64,000 nucleotides of DNA, taken from the NCBI RefSeq assembly GCF_027595985.1, contig NC_073306.1, positions 97,314,926 to 97,378,925 of the forward strand, written 5' to 3'. The translations under genes and the position numbers were made by a program. Below are positions 35,070-61,153 of this stretch, piece after piece. The notes below the pieces were generated by a model that worked only from the letters and a program-made list of their open reading frames with translations, was not told the DNA's origin and searched no databases. The stretch's first letter is position 1. Each line of letters starts with the position of its first letter. The stretch is from Sorex araneus (lineage: Eukaryota; Chordata; Mammalia; Eulipotyphla; Soricidae).

Positions 35070-36048
35070 AAATAATACACAGTGGGATATTTTATTCAAG
35101 GTACAATCTTTTAGATTGAGAGAATATACAAAACTATCCTATGTTGTCTGATGTACTTTACTGTACAGTTAAGAATAAATAGATCTCGAGCAGCCAGTGC
35201 GCAGTCTGTCTAAGGAAACCATCAGTTACTCAGTTGGGGTTGAAGCCAAGTGCTCTTTGGGGGTCTAGGGAGAAAGGGGCTCCTGTTGCACGGAAACAAT
35301 GTGGCCGTTAGAAAATAAAGGCCTTACATCTACGAACAATAACAAAACACACAAACCAAATGAAAATGTACTAAAATTTAATCATCCATAAAAGCTGTAA
35401 TTTAATCTGACAGTAAAACACAAGAAGCAATATTAGAGTTGGTTTAGTATATTATATATTTTAGCTTTGAAAGCCATAGAAATCAGTTATCCCAGTTTTT
35501 TCCTATAAAAGACCCATTTTTTCCAAAGCATTATGCACAATTTTAATTAGAATATAATGACAGAATGATATTTCATAATTTTTTAAATATAAAATGAAGT
35601 CAATGACTCAAAAAAGTTACCTGCTGCAATGAGTTTGGGGAAAATTTCTTATATCATTACAGATATAAAGTATAATGTTTTGACTTTTTAGTGCTCGACA
35701 GGGAGGAATCATGATAAAAAGGTCAATATGAAATCATTTGATTATAGTAGCAATACCTAACATTTGAAATGCATCCATGCTCTTTTTGTATAATCATATT
35801 AGAGTCAAGTATATTTATTTTCACATCTGTTATAGCTGCTATTGCAAAGGAGAAATACTATTGTCTTATTTTTCCAAGAGATACACACAGCAAATTTTTT
35901 TTTTTTCTCCAGGGAACTTGTGCAAACCAATATAAGATCTAAATTCTTCACATAATATATAAAACAGGAGAAGCCTCTTCAGATTCATTTTTTGAAGACT
36001 GGAATGCTGGAACTTTCCAATTAGGCAACAGTTCTTCATTCCTATAGT
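35070..36048 (-). other. RAP1A: RAP1A main 3' UTR exon
   Basis: On the - strand the exon would begin ACTATAGGAATGAAGAAC after TTCCAG (36050-36049), with an alternative AG 7 nt later (36042). It is AT-rich, repeat-free unique sequence. From memory it strongly resembles the human RAP1A 3' UTR, with runs about a GCACTTGGCTTCAACCCCAAC block and a CTCGAGATCTATTTATTC block. It ends at an AATAAA on 35096-35091, with cleavage expected near 35070. No protein is encoded; the 66-codon frame at 35866-36066 is fortuitous. Confidence 0.75.
35091..35096 (-). terminator. RAP1A: RAP1A proximal polyadenylation signal
   Basis: AATAAA on the - strand within TTGAATAAAATATCCC. It closes the conserved 3' UTR block about 950 nt after the 3' UTR acceptor. 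Confidence 0.6.
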
Positions 36049-37137
36049 CTGGAACATCGAATGCATATAGATATAAACGCAGTTAGTCTCGTGATAACAA
36101 AAGATGGCAGTAAAAAAGAAGATATCTAATAATGATTCGCGGGAGTGTTACTACGAAACTAAATCATAATGAACAGTGACAGCACTAGCATCATTTTTTT
36201 TTTTTTTTAAGACGCAAGGTAAGTTTTTTATTGAAATGTACTCAGAAAGATGTGAAGAGAGGAATTTGACAGGCTTCTCCAGAGCGGAAATGAGCAAGCA
36301 AAGAAACAGACAAGCAAGTGAGATACACGTTCAGGGGAAGCATGCTTGGAGAGTGAGCTCCAGGGTTACTTTAAACTCTTTTTAAAATGTTTAAAAAATT
36401 TCATCATACCCAATATTTCACATTGTATATGTAGACACTAAAGACATTTTAGACTGTATATACTTATAGATAGTTCTATCTAAAAATTTCTATCCCATTA
36501 TCATATTATTTCTATCCCAACCCATCATCCTCTTATTTTCCAAAAGCACCTTTTCCTCTAAAGAAGTAACACCTGCCTACATACACTTTCCACAGAAGGT
36601 TCTTTATTCAACCATTTTGTGAATTTATGTATCAGGAATACTGTTTCTAAGTCGGCTGAGACAAGAAATGAGTCATGGAGATGACCCATATATTAAGAGC
36701 GGACCAATCAAAGACAGTCTTAGTTATCAGCAGGAAAAAAATTATGATAAAAGAATTTTTTGAAGATGAGTTTCTTCCAAGATCTCTGTTCAAGAATAAC
36801 ATATTTCAATATAATTCAATCTACAGGTACACACAGATAAGGTGTCCTCAAGGTTCATACACCCTTCTTATGAAAAATGTTCATAATAACACAAACTATC
36901 CTGTATCTTGTTACTCTTTACATGGAATCAATATGATACTTTCAATCTATAATCACACATACACACACACATACACACAAACACACACACAAAAGCTTTG
37001 CAAAGAATTCTGATTGCAAAGTGACCTAAGCGCAGCCTAAGTTTATGATGTGGTCATTATAAAATAATGGCAAAGTTACAGTATTATCAAACACTTGCAG
37101 AGATTTCAGGTCACTTATTCCATATATAACAAATTGA

Positions 37138-37324
37138 GGGGCTGGAGCGATAGCACAGCGGGTAGGGCGTTTGCCTTGCACGCGGCCGACCCGGGTTCAA
37201 TCCCCGGCATCCCATATGGTCCCCCAAGCACGCCAGGAGTAATTCCTGAGTGCAAAGCCAGGAGTAACCCCTGAGCATCGCTGGGTGTGACCCAAAAAAA
37301 GCAAAAAAAAAAAAAACCCAAAAA
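37138..37324 (+). mobile_element. SOR SINE, young full-length copy
   Basis: Near-consensus head with AGCGATAGCACAGCGGGTAG (box A region) and GGGTTCAATCC (box B, one change). Long A tail. Perfect 10-bp duplication AACAAATTGA at 37128-37137 and 37325-37334. Confidence 0.97.
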
Positions 37325-37656
37325 AACAAATTGAATTACATATCAAAGCATTAAAACTTTAGCACACAGGAATGTCTTATATCTAGGTGTAGGCCAAGAT
37401 TTCTGCCCTTTAAGAAAATGTACTGTAGGGTACGAAGGCATGAATTTTCACAATAGGCCAGGAGATGGCATACACCTCTTTCTTTAAACAAGAGCTGAGA
37501 GGATACTTCCTGAAAATTGACTGTAAGTAGGGTTAGCAATGGTATCAATGATCCAGCCAACTACAAAGAAGTTAAACGATACACTTCAGAACAGGAGCTG
37601 AACTATTTTTCCTACTTGTGCACTCTTACCTAAACAAACCTAATAACCTGCAATTT

Positions 37657-37827
37657 TTTTTTTTCTTTTTGGGTCACACCCAGCGATGCTCAGGGGTTAC
37701 TCCTGGCTTTGCACTCAGGAATTACTCCTGGTGGTGCTTGGGGGACCATATGGGATGCCGGGGATCGAACCCGGGTCGGCCGCGTGCAAGGCAAACGCCC
37801 TACCCACTGTACTATCGCTCCGGCCCC
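37657..37827 (-). mobile_element. SOR SINE, young full-length copy
   Basis: Near-identical to the copies at 5261 and 56162. Perfect 15-bp duplication AATAACCTGCAATTT at 37642-37656 and 37828-37842. Confidence 0.97.
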
Positions 37828-38586
37828 AATAACCTGCAATTTAAACAAAAGTCACTTTCAGAGAACTGACAGTGTATAAATCTTGACTTAAATGAGTCAA
37901 GATTTCACTAAAAGCCTGAAGCAACCATGTGGCATTTCTGAACTCTGCCTACCAGAGAGAACTCCTATCCTTTTCCTACCTTCTGTCCATTTCCCAATGG
38001 CCCCAGTGAGAGAAAGACCCCCCTCTCTAAGGAAGCACGTACTGGTTAATGCTGTCCTCTAGGAAAGGTAATCTATGAAAGGCCCCAAGAAACTTACAAG
38101 CCAAGTTTGATGGGAGGAGAGCTGAATTACTTCCAATCACATTAAATTTAGTAATGTGCACAAAATTAGCAGCAGATCACAATGCTCTACTGCATAAGGA
38201 TATTCTTTTATGGAATTGTTTAGAGTTGGTGAAGTTAAGCAGAAACTCTTCTGGGGGGGTTATATAATATATGTGACTGGAAAAACAGGTGGGCCTGACC
38301 CATCATGAGATGGCTTAACACTGCCGCTGATTTCTCTCCAACGTGTTCAGTGTTTAAGTTAATAAAAACTTGTGTTACTTCAAGCCAACTCCTTCATAGG
38401 AATGTATAATGAACATCTGACAAAAGTCAACCCTTATCTGAGAGGAAATGACTACCAAGACCGACACTGAAGAACCATTACGTATCTAACAAAAATGGTA
38501 CAAGCTGAGAAAAAAGGACATTGGGCAGGGAGTGGAACTAATCAACCACGGTAGATGTGTATGCTGGCATAAAAATTCTGAGGACT

Positions 38587-38696
38587 TCCCGGCATCCCAT
38601 ATGGTCCCCTGAGCACTGCCAGGGGTGATTCCTGAGTGCAGAGCCAGGAGGAACCCCCATACATTGCTGGGTATGACCCAAAAAGAAAAAAAAATT
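38587..38696 (+). mobile_element. SOR SINE, 5'-truncated
   Basis: It starts at CGGCATCCCATATGGTCC, so the whole Pol III promoter is missing. It ends in an A tail and is flanked by TGAGGACT at 38579-38586 and 38697-38704. A 5' truncation with duplication shows aborted reverse transcription, not later deletion. Confidence 0.8.
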
Positions 38697-38706
38697 TGAG
38701 GACTGC

Positions 38707-38857
38707 AGATCTGGAGAGATAGTACAGCGGGTAGGGCACTTGCCTTGCTTGTGGCAGACCCAGGTTCGATGCCTGGCATTCCATATGGTCCTCTGAATAC
38801 CACCAGGAGTAAAGCCTGCTCACTGCCGGGTGTGGCCCCCCCAAAACAAAAACAAAT
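38707..38857 (+). mobile_element. SOR-type SINE
   Basis: CTGGAGAGATAGTACAGCGG head, CAGGTTCGATGCCTGG box B, ending CCAAAACAAAAACAA; AACTGCAGA/GACTGCAGA flank it. Confidence 0.8.
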
Positions 38858-38867
38858 TTTAAGAACT

Positions 38868-39028
38868 GCAGAGATACTATACCGGGTAAGTCACTTGCCT
38901 TGCAAGTCACCAAACAGGGGTTCAATCCCTGGCATCTCAAATAGTCCCCCAAGCACAGACAGGACCTTGAACTCAGAGACAAGCTCAATTCCTGAGCACA
39001 GCCAGGTGTAGCCCCCAAACAAAACTAA
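38868..39028 (+). repeat. SOR-type SINE
   Basis: Third head-to-tail copy: GAGATACTATACCGGGTAAG, GGGGTTCAATCCCTGGC, body with a short insertion, CCAAACAAAAC tail. Confidence 0.7.
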
Positions 39029-39524
39029 AGAATTAAAAACCTTGAAAAACTTTTTAGCAACAGCTGCAAAACCAAACCACACATTCCTTATACTAACTGG
39101 CCCTTCTATTCCTAGAGATAAAATGAGCAGAAATAAGCCCATATTGCACCTGATACTTTGTATAAGAACTTGCACAAAATAATTTCACATAATAAACTGC
39201 ATAAAACCCAATGTTAAATATAGAATAAAAGTAAACTGCAGTACAGTCATGAAATAAAAATGAGCTACTTCTATGTTTAAAGATAATTCTAAAAAACATT
39301 TCTGCATGAAACAAGACAATAAAATGATTCATTACATATTTTATGTTATGTTCAGAGGAACAAAACTAATCCATAACATTAGAAACTATGCAGGGAGTAT
39401 ACATATGCTTACATGGTGTTAAGTATTGTTAAAATATACAGGTGTATTCACTCGGAAATAGTCAAATATGCACGTAAGCCTATCTGACTTCAATTCAGCA
39501 TGCATTTTCTTTTTGTCCTTCCTT

Positions 39525-39633
39525 TTGTTTTGGAGGAGAGGGAGCTACGCCCAGATGTGCTCAGGGCTCACCCCTGGCGGTGCTCAGGAGCTGGTGGCAA
39601 CAAGGCAAGTGCCTTAGCCCTGGTTCTGTCTAG
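39525..39633 (-). repeat. SOR-type SINE, internally deleted
   Basis: AGATGTGCTCAGGGCTCACC and CAAGGCAAGTGCCTTAGCCC; the middle is missing. Confidence 0.55.
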
Positions 39634-39892
39634 CATCTCACTCACCCTGCTGTTCTCTGAAGCCCATTCTGTGCCAGGCACTGTGGACTCAGGGGTGAAG
39701 AGCACAGCCACAGTCCTTGCACTTGGTGAACTTAGACCCACATGGAAGAGATTATCCAATCCAGAGCCTGTCTGCAAGTTACAGACCACACTGAAAGTTA
39801 CAGATGCTGGAAAATACCCGAACAGGTGAAATGGCAAGTGGTTCAAGTTGGGAAAAACTCCAAATAAAAGAATGAGAAAGCCATCTTCGTGG

Positions 39893-40008
39893 TTGCTTTT
39901 GGTTTGGGGGCATTCCCAGCTTGGTGAGGCCTGCTGGGCGGTGCTGGGGGCTTCATGGTGCTGAGACGCCCCCTGGCCCTGCACACGGTGCCATCCCTCC
40001 GGCCCGAG
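39893..40008 (-). repeat. SOR-type SINE, old
   Basis: GGGGGCATTCCCAGCTTGG and CCATCCCTCCGGCCC; it lies 30 bp inside the 3' UTR intron next to its donor. Confidence 0.5.
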
Positions 40009-40067
40009 GCAGACACCTGCTTGACTTAGCTGTCTTACCTGGCTCAGAGCTGCTGCTCACCGCGGGT

Positions 40068-54050
<13,983 letters not shown>

Positions 54051-54319
54051 GATGTGGCCACTTTAAATACTGACAATCTGAAAAACAAAAAGTAAAGAAA
54101 AATAAACACCGATGAGTAGCCTAAGACTTATACTGATGACATGAAATAAAATGAGATTTTTCTTTGCTTTTTTTCCTTTGTGAGATGAGGGCGGCCTCCC
54201 CAACACGGCGGGGCACCTGGGGATGCGGGGGAAGCTGACCTGAGGTCCTGGCACAGGAAGAGTGGGCACTTCTGACCCACATCGTCCTGCTTTATGGTTT
54301 GTTTTCCTTATACATCTTT

Positions 54320-54462
54320 CTCGTCTTGTAGTGACACCAGGCAGTGCTTGCTCAGAAACCACTCCTGGCAGTGGACTGGGGGCCATATATGGGTAATGAG
54401 TATTGTGCCAGGGTCAGCTGCATACAACACAAGTGCCTCAACTCCTGTACTCTCTCTGTCTT
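54320..54462 (-). repeat. SOR-type SINE, old
   Basis: GTGACACCAGGCAGTGCTTG, GGGGCCATATATGGG, CTGTACTCTCTCTGTC. Confidence 0.5.
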
Positions 54463-54768
54463 ACAGGAAATATACAGGCTACACAGGAAAATCAGGCTGC
54501 TTTGAACAAAAGTTTTTAGAACTACTTGCAGGCATTTTAATTCTTTTAAAAACTTTAATTCTTTTAAGATTATCTTTAGGCAGCGATCATTAGTCTTGTT
54601 CATGTTACTTTAAGAGCATCTGACCAAAAATCAGATGATTAAAATTAGCAGTTGCCCTACCAACAAGTATAACTCAGTTTTCCACAGCTACCATTCAAAC
54701 AACTCACATAATACTCAAAAGTTCATTCATGACTAACAGTACTTTATACAAGTACCATACAGTGGCAC

Positions 54769-54950
54769 ACAAAGCTCGTACAGAGGTTAAGGCACTTGAC
54801 TTTCAAGCAGCCAGCCCCACTTGTTCAGTCACCAATACTTTACACGGTTCCCCAGCACTCTGATGGTGAGGTTATGAGCTTCACATGATCTCTGAACACA
54901 GAGCCAAGAGCAAATCTGAGTGCCACCAGCTGTGTCCCTCCCCCAAATAT
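54769..54950 (+). repeat. SOR-type SINE, old
   Basis: GTACAGAGGTTAAGGCACTTG head and AACACAGAGCCAAGAGC body. Confidence 0.5.
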
Positions 54951-55015
54951 ATATCACATAGTAATTCTATACTATTTTATAGCCTAACCATTGAAACATT
55001 ACTTTAAAATCATGG

Positions 55016-55120
55016 GGATATGCGGGGCAGGAGTTCGAGAACCAGTGTTGGGCATTTGCCTCCCACACAGCTGACACGGTCTGATCCCTGAGCACAGAGC
55101 CAGGAGGAGCCTGAGCCTTT
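55016..55120 (+). repeat. SOR-type SINE, partial
   Basis: GGCATTTGCCTCCCACACAG and GAGCACAGAGCCAGGAGGAG. Confidence 0.45.
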
Positions 55121-55724
55121 GTCTTCTCAGAGCACGAGCCAGAGCCTTCCTGAAAGGTTTCTGTCCTGTGAGAGATTTGTCACTCTCAAATCTCTGGTCC
55201 ACAGAAACAGGCAAGAATATTTTATTGTGTTACTGCTGTTTAGCACAGTAAAACATGGGTTATTATACATAAAAAGATTATTATCACAGAGCAAAGTAAT
55301 TTACTGTATGAAAGGTAGTTCTTTACAACAGGTTGGAAAATATGAACTTCAGCTACTATCTCTGTTCATAAGCACAAAAATTTAGAACAACCAAGATGTT
55401 CATCAAGAGGTGAGGGAACAAAGGGCAGAATAAGCAACCAATGACATAGTATTCATTAATAACTATTGCTGACAGATGCTGACAACATGGACAAATCTTG
55501 AAAATAGGATCAGTAAAATAAGCCAGACTAGGAGAGAACATCCTATGACTCCACTTCCATAAAAATCTAAAAAGACAAAACTAGTTCTAATGTCAGAAGA
55601 TGCTTGGAACCAGCGGTAGTAAGGCAGGGGTGATGACAGAGGAACGTGACAGAATTTTGGAAAGGAAGAAAATGGTTAGTACCTTGATTACTGTGGTGGT
55701 AGTTGCAGAGACGTACATTGGTTT

Positions 55725-55894
55725 CTTTGTTCTGCTTTTGGGCCACAGCTGGTAGTGCTCAGGGATTACCCCATCCCTGTGTTCAGAAATCACAGAGCTG
55801 GCAGTGCTGGGGGACCATATGCAGTGCTGGGGACAGAATCAGACTAGAAGTGTTCAAGGCAAGCACCTTACTCCCTGCATTCTTTCTTCAGCCC
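55725..55894 (-). repeat. SOR-type SINE
   Basis: TTTTGGGCCACAGCTGGTAG through AAGGCAAGCACCTTACTCC to CTTTCTTCAGCCC. Confidence 0.65.
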
Positions 55895-56159
55895 AGAGAA
55901 TACTTTCAAGCACAACTTACTGAACTGTATGTTTAAAGGAGGTATATTCTATGTAAATAGTACATTATGTATTCTAATATATTATATCGAATACATCACA
56001 TATTATTAAATAAAATTAAGTGTAAAAAGATATGTAAATATTAAATTACACTTCAATAGTTAATTTAAGAAAATTCAAGGGAGAAAATGGAAATTTTCAA
56101 TTTCTCATAATATCAGTTATAGACACAGTTATGAACTCAATGTGTCACCCCACAGATTC

Positions 56160-56161
<2 letters not shown>

Positions 56162-56190
<29 letters not shown>

Positions 56191-56351
56191 TTTTGGGTCA
56201 CACCCAGCGATGCTCAGGGGTTACTCCTGGCTTTGCACTCAGGAATTACTCCTGGCGGTGCTTGGGGGACCATATGGGATGCCGGGGATCGAACCCAGGT
56301 CGGCCGCGTGCAAGGCAAACGCCCTACCCGCTGTGCTATCGCTCCGGCCCC
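56162..56351 (-). mobile_element. SOR SINE, young full-length copy
   Basis: Long T tail, near-consensus body and head. Perfect 15-bp duplication ACCCCACAGATTCTT at 56147-56161 and 56352-56366. Confidence 0.97.
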
Positions 56352-56621
56352 ACCCCACAGATTCTTATATTAAAACACTTCCTCTCAGTGTAATGATATT
56401 AAGAGGTAGGGCCTTTGAGAGATAATTAGGGTTAAAAGAAATCCAAAGGGCAAAGCCCTCAGGAATGGGATTAGGGTCCTTATACGAAGTCCTGTGCTCT
56501 ACTTCTGCTCTTAAGTCCTCTTCAAATAATTCTAGTTCCAATCCAAAAGGACTCCCCAGTCTCCAGTACTGACTGTGAGAAATCCATGTCTGTGTTAGAA
56601 GCCACCCAGTCTGTTGTTATT

Positions 56622-56845
56622 GTTGCTTTTGGTTTACTGAGTCACCATGAGATAGAGTTATAAAGCTGATCATGGTCAGATTTCAGTCACACAGTGTTCC
56701 AAAACCCATCCCCCCACCAGTGTATGCTTCCCAGCAGTGATGTTCCCAGTCTCTCTCCCGCCACCCTCCCCCCAGCCTCTCTCTATGTTCTCTCTTTCTT
56801 CTCTCCTCTTTCTTCTCTCTCTCTCTCTCTCTCTGTGATGCTTTA
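56622..56845 (-). mobile_element. Retroposon family 3' end
   Basis: GAGTCACCATGAGATAGAG, CACACAGTGTTCCAAAACCC and CCCACCAGTGTATGCTTCCC match the shared 3' end in reverse, then run into CT-rich sequence. Confidence 0.6.
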
Positions 56846-57163
56846 CAGTCCCACACTGCAGTAGAAATATAGTAAGGGTAAATGAGTGCACTACAGTAGC
56901 AGACCTGGTAGCAAGTGTGACAACTGCTCTGAATCAAGCATACAAAGCACTTCTCAGATTCTATAATAGGCAACAAGGATATACAAAAAAAGATTCTTTC
57001 TCATCCTCAAGGCCTTCATTCAGACTAACAAAATAACTACAATAGAATGTGAACAGTTATTACAGAAACAAGATTAAAAGGCTGGGGAGGAAGATAAGAG
57101 TCTAGAAAGTTTCAATGGAGGGCAAAAATCAAAAGATGGGCTGAACAGAGCACAAGTGTTAAA

Positions 57164-57318
57164 GAATGGTTGACCCCAGTTTAATCATTACCTGGCACCA
57201 CATTATAATCCCCTGAACACTGCAAGGAGTGACTCCAGAGCACTCCTGAGCACTCCTGAGCAGAGAATAAGGAGTAAGCCCTGAGCAATACTGTGTGTAC
57301 CTCCCACCCACTAAAAAA
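57164..57318 (+). repeat. SOR-type SINE, old
   Basis: GAGTGACTCCAGAGCACTCC with a small internal duplication (GAGCACTCCT twice) and GGAGTAAGCCCTGAGCAATAC. Confidence 0.5.
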
Positions 57319-57524
57319 GCTAACTAGGAATATTTCAGTTACAGAGAGAAAGGTACTAAGTAGGAAAACCCAAACCCAAATCATTAAATATGGAAAACCC
57401 AGGTAATATCATGTAACTCAGTATACATTAAAACACAGGGCTTAAAAGATGATGTAGAAACTTAAGTTGTATATAGAGACAGTCCACAAAGGTGTCTGCT
57501 TATCAAGAATTTATCTTTGGGCGC

Positions 57525-57640
57525 AGGTGGTTCAAAAGCTTGGGAAGATCTTTGTGTGTGGGAGGCCCAGACTTGATCAATGCTCCCTGATCACCACTAG
57601 GAATGGCCCCCAAGCATTACTAGTGTGGACACACACTTTG
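57525..57640 (+). repeat. SOR-type SINE, old
   Basis: CTTGATCAATGCTCCCTGATC and CCACTAGGAATGGCCCCC. Confidence 0.4.
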
Positions 57641-57663
57641 AGGGGTTGGGGCAGGGGAAAGGG

Positions 57664-57772
57664 CCAGGGTCAGACAGATAATACAAGTGGCAGGGCACTC
57701 GCCTGGCACACAGCACTGACATGGTCCCCCAAGCACCCCCGGAGTGAGCCCTGAGCACAGCTGGGTGTTGAA
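57664..57772 (+). repeat. SOR-type SINE, partial
   Basis: CAGATAATACAAGTGGCAGGG head and GAGTGAGCCCTGAGCACAGC. Confidence 0.5.
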
Positions 57773-58865
57773 AGGTAAAGGGGAGGGCCGGGCAGTAGGG
57801 ACAGGAGGGGGTGGAAAGACTATGAAACGCAAGAGCACAGACTTCCAGGCCCCCAGCAACTCTGTCTACTTCTGTCATTTTAAGAAGATGTAAATCCATT
57901 TATATTTCCCAAATTGCCTCCTAGGGCAATGGAATTTAGGGAAAGCACTCAGACTTGGTAAATTTATTTTGGGTATTCTGCAACAACAAAATACTTGGCC
58001 TCTAATCCTCAACAAGTATTAAGAGTAAGCTCTCCAAGTTCCAAAGCAGTTTACAGCTACCACATGTATAGAACACTATTTTCTTTATACCTAACAAATG
58101 GGACATGAACCCATGTGCAAATGCACAATATAAATCTAAGAGTAATATAGCTCAGATAAGAAAACACACACAGGCATACCCAATAAGGAATAGATTAATA
58201 TTTTTCTTTTTAAGAGGGGGTTAGTTCTAACTCATAACTGCCAAGTTTGAAAACCACTATGTTCTTCCAAGCAAATGCCATGCCTTTTTATGGAAGTTTC
58301 TCGTGTCCTGTACTCCTCACACAGCACCAGAGAATTTCTCACTCTAGTTAAGATTCTCTGACAAATAAGAAGAAACAGAAATATACGGTATACTATGTTT
58401 AAATTTTAAGTCAATCTTGAGCCCCTAATATTATGGTCCAAGTTATAATGTAATTATTTTCTATTCTTCCTTCAGCAAAAATACTTCTAAATTTCACATC
58501 ATAGTGTTACTGGACTGTCCATGTAAAGTAACTGGTCCCAACTTTATTGTTCCTATCATTAAATATATAAACTGACTTCAAAATAAAACAGTTTGTCTTG
58601 TAGAATTGAGTCTAAGAATGAAACGAAATATGATGAGAAATTCTGGAGAAAAATTTTTTACATTAAGGAACACTGAAGGTACTTCTTTAAACATGGGTTA
58701 ATTTATTATTAATGTAGTTACATTGCTGGTGACATTTGAATGTTTACATAAGCCAAAATATAAAATTCTGTGCATACGGTGTATACGTGTGCATCAGGAA
58801 TTAAGCCCACAGCTTCATAATTCAGTTTCATACATTTATATATTTAGCAATAAAGGCATACTCTT

Positions 58866-59275
58866 ACCTCTTTTTTAAATTTTTAATTAAAAAATTTTTT
58901 TAATTGAATCACCGTGAGATAGTTACAAGCTTTCATGTTTGTGTTTCAATCACACAATGATCAAACACTCATCCCTTCACTAGTACACATTCTCCACCAC
59001 CAATGTCCCTAGTACAAGCCCCCTTTCCCAACCTACCCCTGCCTGCATGGCAGACAATTTCCCCCATACTCTCTCTATACTTTTGGGCATTACAGTTTGC
59101 AATACAGACACTGAGAAGTTATCACATTTGGTCCTTTACCTACTTTCAGCACACATCTCCCATCCCAAACAATTCCTCCAACCATCAATGATTTAGTGAT
59201 CCCTTCTCTAATCCAGCTGCCTGCTCATGAGGCAGGCTTCCAACTATGGGGCAATATTCCTGGCCCATGTGTCTA
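58866..59275 (-). mobile_element. Retroposon family, body A
   Basis: Reverse complement of the 7262 copy: ATTGAATCACCGTGAGATAG, GCATGGCAGACAATTTCCCC, AACAATTCCTCCAACCATC. The right end is uncertain; an 11/13 match to the left flank near 59370 suggests it may reach there. Confidence 0.75.
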
Positions 59276-59635
59276 CTGTCCTTGGGTGTCAGTCTCATAT
59301 TTATTTATTTATATTCCATAAATGTAAATAAATATAAATAAATTCAATTTATTTTATATTCCATAAATACACTCTTAACTCGAGTTATATCCAGCCTTCA
59401 AGTCCTAAGTATCTAAAAACTGACAACTTGACCATTACTACTTGCTACGGGCGGGGTATGTAGTATTATGTGAAAATCATAATTAAATTGGATTTTCAAG
59501 ATAAAGAACAAAGTTCTACATAGCAAATCATAATGGAAATTCATCCTTTTTGTATAGGAAGTCACACTGTCTTACTGAGGAAACTTCTCCCTTGATACTT
59601 TCTCATTTTGTTCTCAAGATTTACTATAACCCAGT

Positions 59636-59768
59636 AGGGGCTGGAGAGTCAGCACCTGCCTTGTGTGTAGTCAACCAGCTTGAATCCCTTGCACTGCACA
59701 TGGTCTCCTGAGACAACCCGGAGTAGTCCCTGAGCACTGTTGGGTGTGACCCACCAGAACCAAATAAA
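59636..59768 (+). repeat. SOR-type SINE, shortened
   Basis: AGGGGCTGGAGAGTCAGCACC, CTTGAATCCCTTGCAC, GGTGTGACCCACC end. Confidence 0.65.
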
Positions 59769-60034
59769 TATATATACACCCAGTATTATATAGGGTATAT
59801 ATACATATACCCGATAACTAATAGAAATGAATAAAAAGTTAAGATTTTATTTAACTGTACCTCTAAAACACCACACCCAATAATGGCAAATGATTTATGG
59901 TACAAAACATGTGTCAAAACAGCATAATCTGCTATCACTACCATTTACTATGCTCCTTCTGAAAAGAAAGCATTTGCTAGTAAATTAACTCCTTAACTGC
60001 TTCTCTGAACACATCACAGGGCTGATAGCTATAT

Positions 60035-60035
<1 letters not shown>

Positions 60036-60077
<42 letters not shown>

Positions 60078-60090
60078 TGTGTGTATGTGT
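60036..60090. repeat. (TG)n microsatellite
   Basis: TG run of about 50 bp with two interruptions. Confidence 0.95.
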
Positions 60091-60583
60091 AAAAAACAGT
60101 ATTATTCTCAATACTGCTCCATTACTTTTTGGGGCATAAGCATCAAATTTTTATTTGGAACATAAAAAAAAAAACACTTCTAAAAGCAATTTCTACAACC
60201 TCTTAATTGTACTTCCTTACTAAATGACACTTCTGGGTATCTTCAGTTTACATCTCCTTTTTCATTCCTAGTTTTAACTTGTGATCTCTTCTTTCTGTTC
60301 AGTCTTACCAGGTTAGTTCATTTCACTAGTGTCTTTCTAAGAATCAGTCTCAGTGCTTTATTATCACACAGCAGTGGTCTCAAGCAGGCTACTGTACAGC
60401 TGTGCAGAGTAGGCCTGAGTGATCATACTCTGCCAGGCTGGTATAATAATGAAATCATCCACGCACACATTTTTCAGAATTGCCCCATCTTCTGAAGCTA
60501 GACTTTCTTCAATTCTGTCTGTAATTCCTTTCCTTTTCTGTTATATCCTGTTGCTTCATTATCCCTGAGAGCATTATACTCTT

Positions 60584-60750
60584 GGGGCTGAAGAGACAGT
60601 ACAGGGGTAGGGTGCTTGCTTTTCATGTGGCCCACCAGCATCCCATGTGGTCCCCCAGAGCACCACCAATAGTGATCCCTGTGCACAGAGCCAAGAGTAA
60701 GCCCTGAGCATTGCCAGCTGTGACTCCAAAACGACAACAACAAAGAGTAA
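60584..60750 (+). repeat. SOR-type SINE
   Basis: TTGGGGCTGAAGAGACAGTAC head, GCATCCCATGTGGTCCCCC, body, AACGACAACAACAAAG tail; box B deleted. Confidence 0.75.
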
Positions 60751-61153
60751 TATTTTCTTTCACATACTTCAAAATATTACTCTCATCCACAAACCATAAT
60801 GGTCACATTTTCCTCCCAAGGAAGAGAAAGAAGAGGTCTTTCTTCTTGCAGGCCCAACCTGCAAGGTCACACATTAGTGTGTAACTTTTACCTACATGCA
60901 AATTGTAGACAATTGTCTCATAGTCAAACATCACTAAAAGGAACTCAGTGAAATGGAAGCTTAGCTGGTTAGCAAAGCATCTGAAATTTTTTTAAAACTA
61001 AGAATAAAGGTAAAGAAAACTGGTGATTCTGCCATAATTTCCAATTCTCTTTTTCTTCTGACAAATTTTCTATTCATCTCTATTTCTATTTTTTTCCAGA
61101 ACATTTTCCAGTTTACTAATAATTTTCTAGCTGACCTACTGTTAAAACTGTCT

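Larger units (their letters stand above)
36049..40038 (-). other. RAP1A: Intron within the RAP1A 3' UTR
   Basis: A 3990-bp interval between donor CCAG|GTAAGA and acceptor TTCCAG|ACTATAG. It carries two young SINEs (37138, 37657), a cluster of three tandem SINEs (38587-39028) and two old ones (39525, 39893). The acceptor pyrimidine tract is weak. Confidence 0.7.

Noticed and set aside
37138-37210. tRNA gene
   Set aside because: Box A and B are present but the cloverleaf is not intact, and it is the head of a SINE with body and A tail.
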